In this document: piece by piece, positions 5,167 to 8,257 of the stretch | Numbering within the stretch: the stretch's first letter is position 1 | Layout of the letters: each line of letters opens with the position of its first letter | Source: an uncultured Peptococcaceae bacterium | Lineage (GTDB): Bacteria; Bacillota; Dehalobacteriia; UBA4068 | DNA: 8,257 nucleotides | Assembly (NCBI GenBank): GCA_947307285.1 | Contig: CAMZIS010000041.1 | Location: 1-8,257, forward strand | Direction: 5' to 3' | Position numbers and translations under genes: made by a program | The notes under the pieces: generated by a model | What the model was told of the DNA's origin: nothing | What the model saw: only the letters and a program-made list of their open reading frames with translations | The model's database searches: none

Positions 5167-6306
5167 TTACAGCTTGAGGCTGGATTCGATGACGGCAACG
5201 ATCTCGGACAGGGCCTTGGTGGGAGCCAGGGAACCGTCCAGCACCCGGTTTTCGATAGCCTCACGCGGCTGGGCGATAGCGGGGTTTTTGTAGATCAGGT
5301 TGCGGAAATAGTCGTCGGTCATTTCCCGCACCCAGGTCAGGTTCTGCTGCTGACGGCGGGATTCCAGCTGGCCGGTCCCCTTCATCTGGTTGATGTATTC
5401 CATGGCCACGTCCCAGATCTCCGGGATGCCCTCGCCGGTGTAGGCGGAGCAGGTATAGGCCTTGGTGGTCCAGCCTTCGGTGGCGGGACGCAGATAATGC
5501 AGTATCTGTTCGTAATCGGCCCGGGTCACCAGAGCCTTGGTCTTGTTGTCGCCGTCGGCCTTGTTGACCAGGATAGCGTCGGCCAGTTCGATGACGCCCT
5601 TCTTCACGCCCTGCAGATCGTCGCCGGCGCCGGTCAGCACCACGACCAGGAAAAAGTCCACCATAGAGCGGACAGTGGTCTCGCTTTGGCCTACGCCCAC
5701 GGTCTCGACCAGGATCACGTCGTAGCCCGCGGCTTCGCACAGCAGCATGGTCTCGCGGCTTTTTCTGGAAACGCCGCCCAGGGTACCGCCGGCGGGAGAA
5801 GGACGGATGAAGGCGTTCTTTTCACGGCTCAACTGCTCCATGCGGGTCTTGTCGCCCAAAATGGCGCCGCCGGTCACGGAGGAGCTGGGGTCCACCGCCA
5901 GGACCGCCACCTTGTGCCCCGGCTGGCACAGGAGGCAGCCCAGAGCTTCGATGATGGTGGATTTGCCGGCGCCGGGCACGCCGGTGATGCCGATGCGCAC
6001 CGCCTTGCCGGTATGGGGCAGCAGCTGCTGCACGATGTCCTGAGCCATGGCAAAATGCTTGGGCGCGTTGCTCTCCACCATGGTAATGGCGCGGCTCAGC
6101 TTCATGCGGTCGCCTTCAAGAACGCCGGCCACGTAATCGTCCACCGTCATTTTAGGCGGCTTGGCTGCTACCGTGGCCTGCTGGGACAGGCGCAGGGCGT
6201 CGTTGCTTTCGGAGATGCCGGTCATGACGAAGCTGGCGAAGGCGGTATCCTTCTTTTTGTCTTCATCGATCCATTCCGGCTTATAGATATCGTAATCAGT
6301 GGGCAT
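5167..6306 (-). CDS. meaB: Methylmalonyl-CoA mutase-associated GTPase MeaB (G3E-family chaperone), with N-terminal extension
   Basis: A 379-residue P-loop GTPase that guards methylmalonyl-CoA mutase: it gates adenosylcobalamin loading and helps remove damaged cofactor. Visible motifs are Walker A GVPGAGKST (109-117), AVDPSSSVTGGAILGDKTRM (137-156), ILVETVGVGQSE (198-209), GAGDDLQGVKKG (227-238) and the guanine-specificity motif NKAD (248-251). The conserved family pattern starts near MTVDDYVAGVLEGDRMKLSR (53 onward) and runs to the C-terminus. About 50 residues (YDIYKPEWIDEDKKKDTAFA and following) precede it, while the E. coli homologue starts close to that point. AAGGAG six bases before ATG 6306 supports the long form; Met28 and Met53 have no ribosome site. 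The gene lies just downstream of the mutase but beyond a terminator. Confidence 0.93.
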   Translation of the reverse strand: MPTDYDIYKPEWIDEDKKKDTAFASFVMTGISESNDALRLSQQATVAAKPPKMTVDDYVAGVLEGDRMKLSRAITMVESNAPKHFAMAQDIVQQLLPHTGKAVRIGITGVPGAGKSTIIEALGCLLCQPGHKVAVLAVDPSSSVTGGAILGDKTRMEQLSREKNAFIRPSPAGGTLGGVSRKSRETMLLCEAAGYDVILVETVGVGQSETTVRSMVDFFLVVVLTGAGDDLQGVKKGVIELADAILVNKADGDNKTKALVTRADYEQILHYLRPATEGWTTKAYTCSAYTGEGIPEIWDVAMEYINQMKGTGQLESRRQQQNLTWVREMTDDYFRNLIYKNPAIAQPREAIENRVLDGSLAPTKALSEIVAVIESSLKL

Positions 6307-6331
6307 GATGATCTCCTTATCAGTAGCTCTT

Positions 6332-6378
6332 TTCCTTCACAAAAACGGAGAGCCGGACTGTCCGCTTTTGTAAAGGAA
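6332..6378 (-). other. Long 18-bp hairpin in the meaB leader
   Basis: Arms TTCCTTCACAAAAACGGA (6332-6349) and TCCGCTTTTGTAAAGGAA (6361-6378) with an 11-base loop. In minus-strand RNA both imperfect positions become G-U wobbles, giving a continuous 18-bp stem; on the plus strand they are C-A mismatches. It lies between the mutase terminator and the meaB ribosome site (6318-6313). The loop region can also form a CGGAC-x-GTCCG palindrome. It may be a processing or stability element, or a degenerate terminator (AAAAGCGGA...TCCGTTTTT). Confidence 0.6.
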
Positions 6379-6381
6379 GAG

Positions 6382-6413
6382 AAAAAACAGGGGCGGGCGT
6401 TGACCCGCCCCTG
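6382..6413 (-). terminator. Intrinsic terminator of the mutase gene
   Basis: A 10-bp GC stem CAGGGGCGGG / CCCGCCCCTG (arms 6413-6404 and 6397-6388) with a six-base loop, followed on the minus strand by TTTTTT (6387-6382). It lies 65 bases after the mutase stop. In between, 6437-6448 can form a small GCCC-UUCG-GGGC hairpin. Because it sits between mutase and meaB, it should reduce meaB transcription relative to the mutase. Confidence 0.9.
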
Positions 6414-6477
6414 CAGATTCACTGTACACAGGGCCTGCCCCGAAGGGCCAGCCTATGCGGTTCGACGGGAGACAAGC

Positions 6478-8257
6478 TTATTCGGCTTCATCCAGACGCT
6501 TGTTGAGGATGGTGAGGAATTCCTTGGCAGCAGCCGGGATGACGGTGCCGGGGCCGTAGATGGCGGCAGCGCCGTGAGCTTTCAGGAATTCATAGTCCTG
6601 AGGCGGGATAACGCCGCCGCAGATGACCATGATATCCTCACGGCCGCGCTTCTTCAGCTCTTCCACCAGGGCGGGCAGCAGGGTCTTGTGACCGGCGGCC
6701 AGGGAGGACATACCGACGATATGGACGTCGTTGTCCACCGCGTCCTGAGCGGTCTCTTCCGGAGTCTGGAACATGGGACCGATGTCGACGACGAAGCCCA
6801 TGTCGGCGTAAGCGGTAGCAACTACCTTGGCGCCGCGGTCGTGACCGTCCTGGCCCATCTTGGCGACCATGATGCGCGGACGGCGGCCGTGCTTCTCTTC
6901 GAATTCGGCAGTCATCTTGCGGACTTCTTCGATGACTTCGCTGTCGGAGTATTCGGCGGCGTAAACGCCGGAGATGCTGCGGGTGGTCGCAACGTGACGG
7001 CCGCAGACTTTTTCGATGGCGTCAGAGATCTCACCCTTGGACGCACGGGCGCGGGCGGCTTCCAGAGCCAGCGCCAACAGGTTGCCTTCGCCGGTAGCCA
7101 TGCAGTTGGTCAAAGCCTCCAATTTCTGTTCCACAACGGCCTGATCGCGGTTGGCGCGGAGTTTCTCCAGGCGGGCGATCTGGGCCTGACGGACGGCCAT
7201 GTTGTCGACGTCCAGGATGTCCAGGGCGTCTTCCTGATCCAGTTTCAGGTAGTTCAGGCCGACGATCTTTTCGCTGCCGGAGTCGATGCGGGCCTGACGG
7301 CGGGCAGCGGCTTCTTCGATGCGCAGCTTGGGCAGGCCGGTGTCGATGGCCTTGGCCATGCCGCCCAGTTCCTCGACTTCCTGGATGTGGGCCCAGCCGC
7401 GTTCGATCAGCTGCTTGGTCAGAGCTTCCACGTAGTAGGAGCCGCCCCACGGGTCGATGACCTTGCAGACGCTGGTCTCGTCCTGGATGTAGAGCTGGGT
7501 GTTACGGGCGATACGGGCGGAGAAGTCGGTAGGCAGAGCGATGGCTTCATCCAGAGCGTTGGTATGCAGGGACTGGGTATGGCCCAAAGCGGCGACCATG
7601 GCTTCCATGCAGGTACGGGCCACGTTGTTGAACGGGTCCTGAGCGGTCAGGGACCAGCCGGAAGTCTGGGTGTGGGTACGCAGGGCCAGGGACTTCGGGT
7701 TCTTGGGTCCGAAGGTGTTGACGATCTTGGCCCACAGCACGCGGGCGGCGCGCATCTTGGACACTTCCATGAAGTAGTTCTTGCCTGCGCCCCAGAAGAA
7801 GGACAGACGCGGCGCGAACTGGTCCACGTTCAGGCCGGCTTTGATGCCGGTGCGGATGTAATCCCAGCCGTCGGCCAGGGTGTAAGCCATCTCGATGTCG
7901 GCGGGAGCGCCGGCTTCCTGCATATGATAGCCGGAAATGGAGATGCTGTTGAACTTGGGCATGTGCTGGGAGGTGTAAGCGAAGATGTCGCCGATGATGC
8001 GCAGGGAGGCGGCCGGCGGATAGATGTAGGTATTGCGGACCATGAATTCCTTCAGAATGTCGTTCTGGATGGTGCCGCTCAATACCTTCTTATCCACGCC
8101 CTGCTCTTCAGCAGCCAGGATGTAGAAGGCCAGGATGGGCAGGACGGCGCCGTTCATGGTCATGGAAACGGACATCTGATCCAGCGGGATGCCGGAGAAC
8201 AGGATCTCCATGTCCAGGATGGAGTCCACAGCCACGCCGGCCTTACCGACGTCGCCG
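6478..8257 (-). CDS. mutB: Methylmalonyl-CoA mutase, catalytic large subunit (N-terminus beyond right edge)
   Basis: 592 residues are visible, beginning GDVGKAGVAVDS at the window edge; about 130 N-terminal residues are missing, judged against my memory of the 728-residue Propionibacterium enzyme. It is an adenosylcobalamin enzyme interconverting succinyl-CoA and (R)-methylmalonyl-CoA. The substrate barrel contains SVSMTMNGAVLP, TIQNDILKEFMVRN, SISISGYHMQEAG, HTQTSGWSLTAQD and GHTQSLHTNALDEA. Residues equivalent to Thr195, Gln197, Arg207, Tyr243 and His244 are all present; the arginine (codon 8037-8035) binds the substrate carboxylate and is replaced in isobutyryl-CoA mutases. The C-terminal B12 domain has the base-off motif DGHDRG (His codon 6843-6841), then SSLAAGH and the GG of ICGGVIPP. 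The GTG at 8235 is an internal valine, not the start. A small subunit gene may lie upstream, outside the window. Confidence 0.96.
   Translation of the reverse strand, partial: GDVGKAGVAVDSILDMEILFSGIPLDQMSVSMTMNGAVLPILAFYILAAEEQGVDKKVLSGTIQNDILKEFMVRNTYIYPPAASLRIIGDIFAYTSQHMPKFNSISISGYHMQEAGAPADIEMAYTLADGWDYIRTGIKAGLNVDQFAPRLSFFWGAGKNYFMEVSKMRAARVLWAKIVNTFGPKNPKSLALRTHTQTSGWSLTAQDPFNNVARTCMEAMVAALGHTQSLHTNALDEAIALPTDFSARIARNTQLYIQDETSVCKVIDPWGGSYYVEALTKQLIERGWAHIQEVEELGGMAKAIDTGLPKLRIEEAAARRQARIDSGSEKIVGLNYLKLDQEDALDILDVDNMAVRQAQIARLEKLRANRDQAVVEQKLEALTNCMATGEGNLLALALEAARARASKGEISDAIEKVCGRHVATTRSISGVYAAEYSDSEVIEEVRKMTAEFEEKHGRRPRIMVAKMGQDGHDRGAKVVATAYADMGFVVDIGPMFQTPEETAQDAVDNDVHIVGMSSLAAGHKTLLPALVEELKKRGREDIMVICGGVIPPQDYEFLKAHGAAAIYGPGTVIPAAAKEFLTILNKRLDEAE

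Noticed and set aside
8233..8235. GTG at 8235 as the start of a 585-residue mutase
   Set aside because: The frame stays open to the window edge, and the upstream codons encode GDVGKAG, which is conserved in methylmalonyl-CoA mutases. The GTG is an internal valine and the gene is simply cut.
6478..8257. Isobutyryl-CoA or another acyl-CoA mutase as the identity of the B12 enzyme
   Set aside because: The arginine equivalent to Arg207, which binds the substrate carboxylate in methylmalonyl-CoA mutase, is present in FMVRN. MeaB is a separate neighbouring gene, not fused as in IcmF-type enzymes.

Overview
The window looks like chromosomal DNA of an anaerobic bacterium, most likely a Bacillota member with GC-rich genes. 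The reasons are strong AGGAGG-type ribosome sites, AT-rich sigma-A-like promoters, an oxygen-sensitive glycyl radical enzyme with its activase, and a B12-dependent methylmalonyl-CoA mutase with its MeaB chaperone. A propionate-forming Negativicutes-type organism would fit, but that is inference; no rRNA or other marker gene is present.

Layout, left to right. Positions 1-310 hold the first 103 residues of a multi-pass membrane protein (MFS-like, minus strand, cut by the left edge). Its start overlaps the end of a small lipoprotein gene of unknown function (291-791, minus). A 14-bp hairpin (848-879) separates these from hypD (900-3290, minus), a glycyl radical dehydratase for trans-4-hydroxy-L-proline. 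A TetR-family regulator (3460-4041, plus) is divergent from hypD and converges on the HypD-activating radical-SAM enzyme (4095-4997, minus), with a shared bidirectional terminator between them. To the right are meaB (5167-6306, minus) with its own terminator and, beyond a strong terminator and a long leader hairpin, the methylmalonyl-CoA mutase large subunit (6478 to the right edge, minus, N-terminus missing).

How the genes work together. HypD removes water from hydroxyproline to give pyrroline-5-carboxylate, which a P5C reductase (not in this window) could turn into proline. The activase installs the glycyl radical on HypD. Dehydratase and activase are separate transcription units flanking the TetR gene. 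An 18-bp AT-rich element at the hypD/tetR promoters (3375-3392) matches 14 of 18 bases of one over the putative -10 of the activase promoter (5054-5071), so the TetR protein may control both. The mutase interconverts succinyl-CoA and (R)-methylmalonyl-CoA, and MeaB protects and reloads its adenosylcobalamin. The link between the hydroxyproline block and the mutase block may be adjacency only.

No mobile element, CRISPR array, tRNA or rRNA was seen. No intergenic gap exceeds 300 bases. I did not find a clearly new system. The best leads are the putative hydroxyproline regulon, the uncharacterised lipoprotein/membrane-protein pair downstream of hypD, the promoter-like sequence on the lipoprotein start codon, the extended MeaB N-terminus, and the structured mutase-meaB intergenic region.
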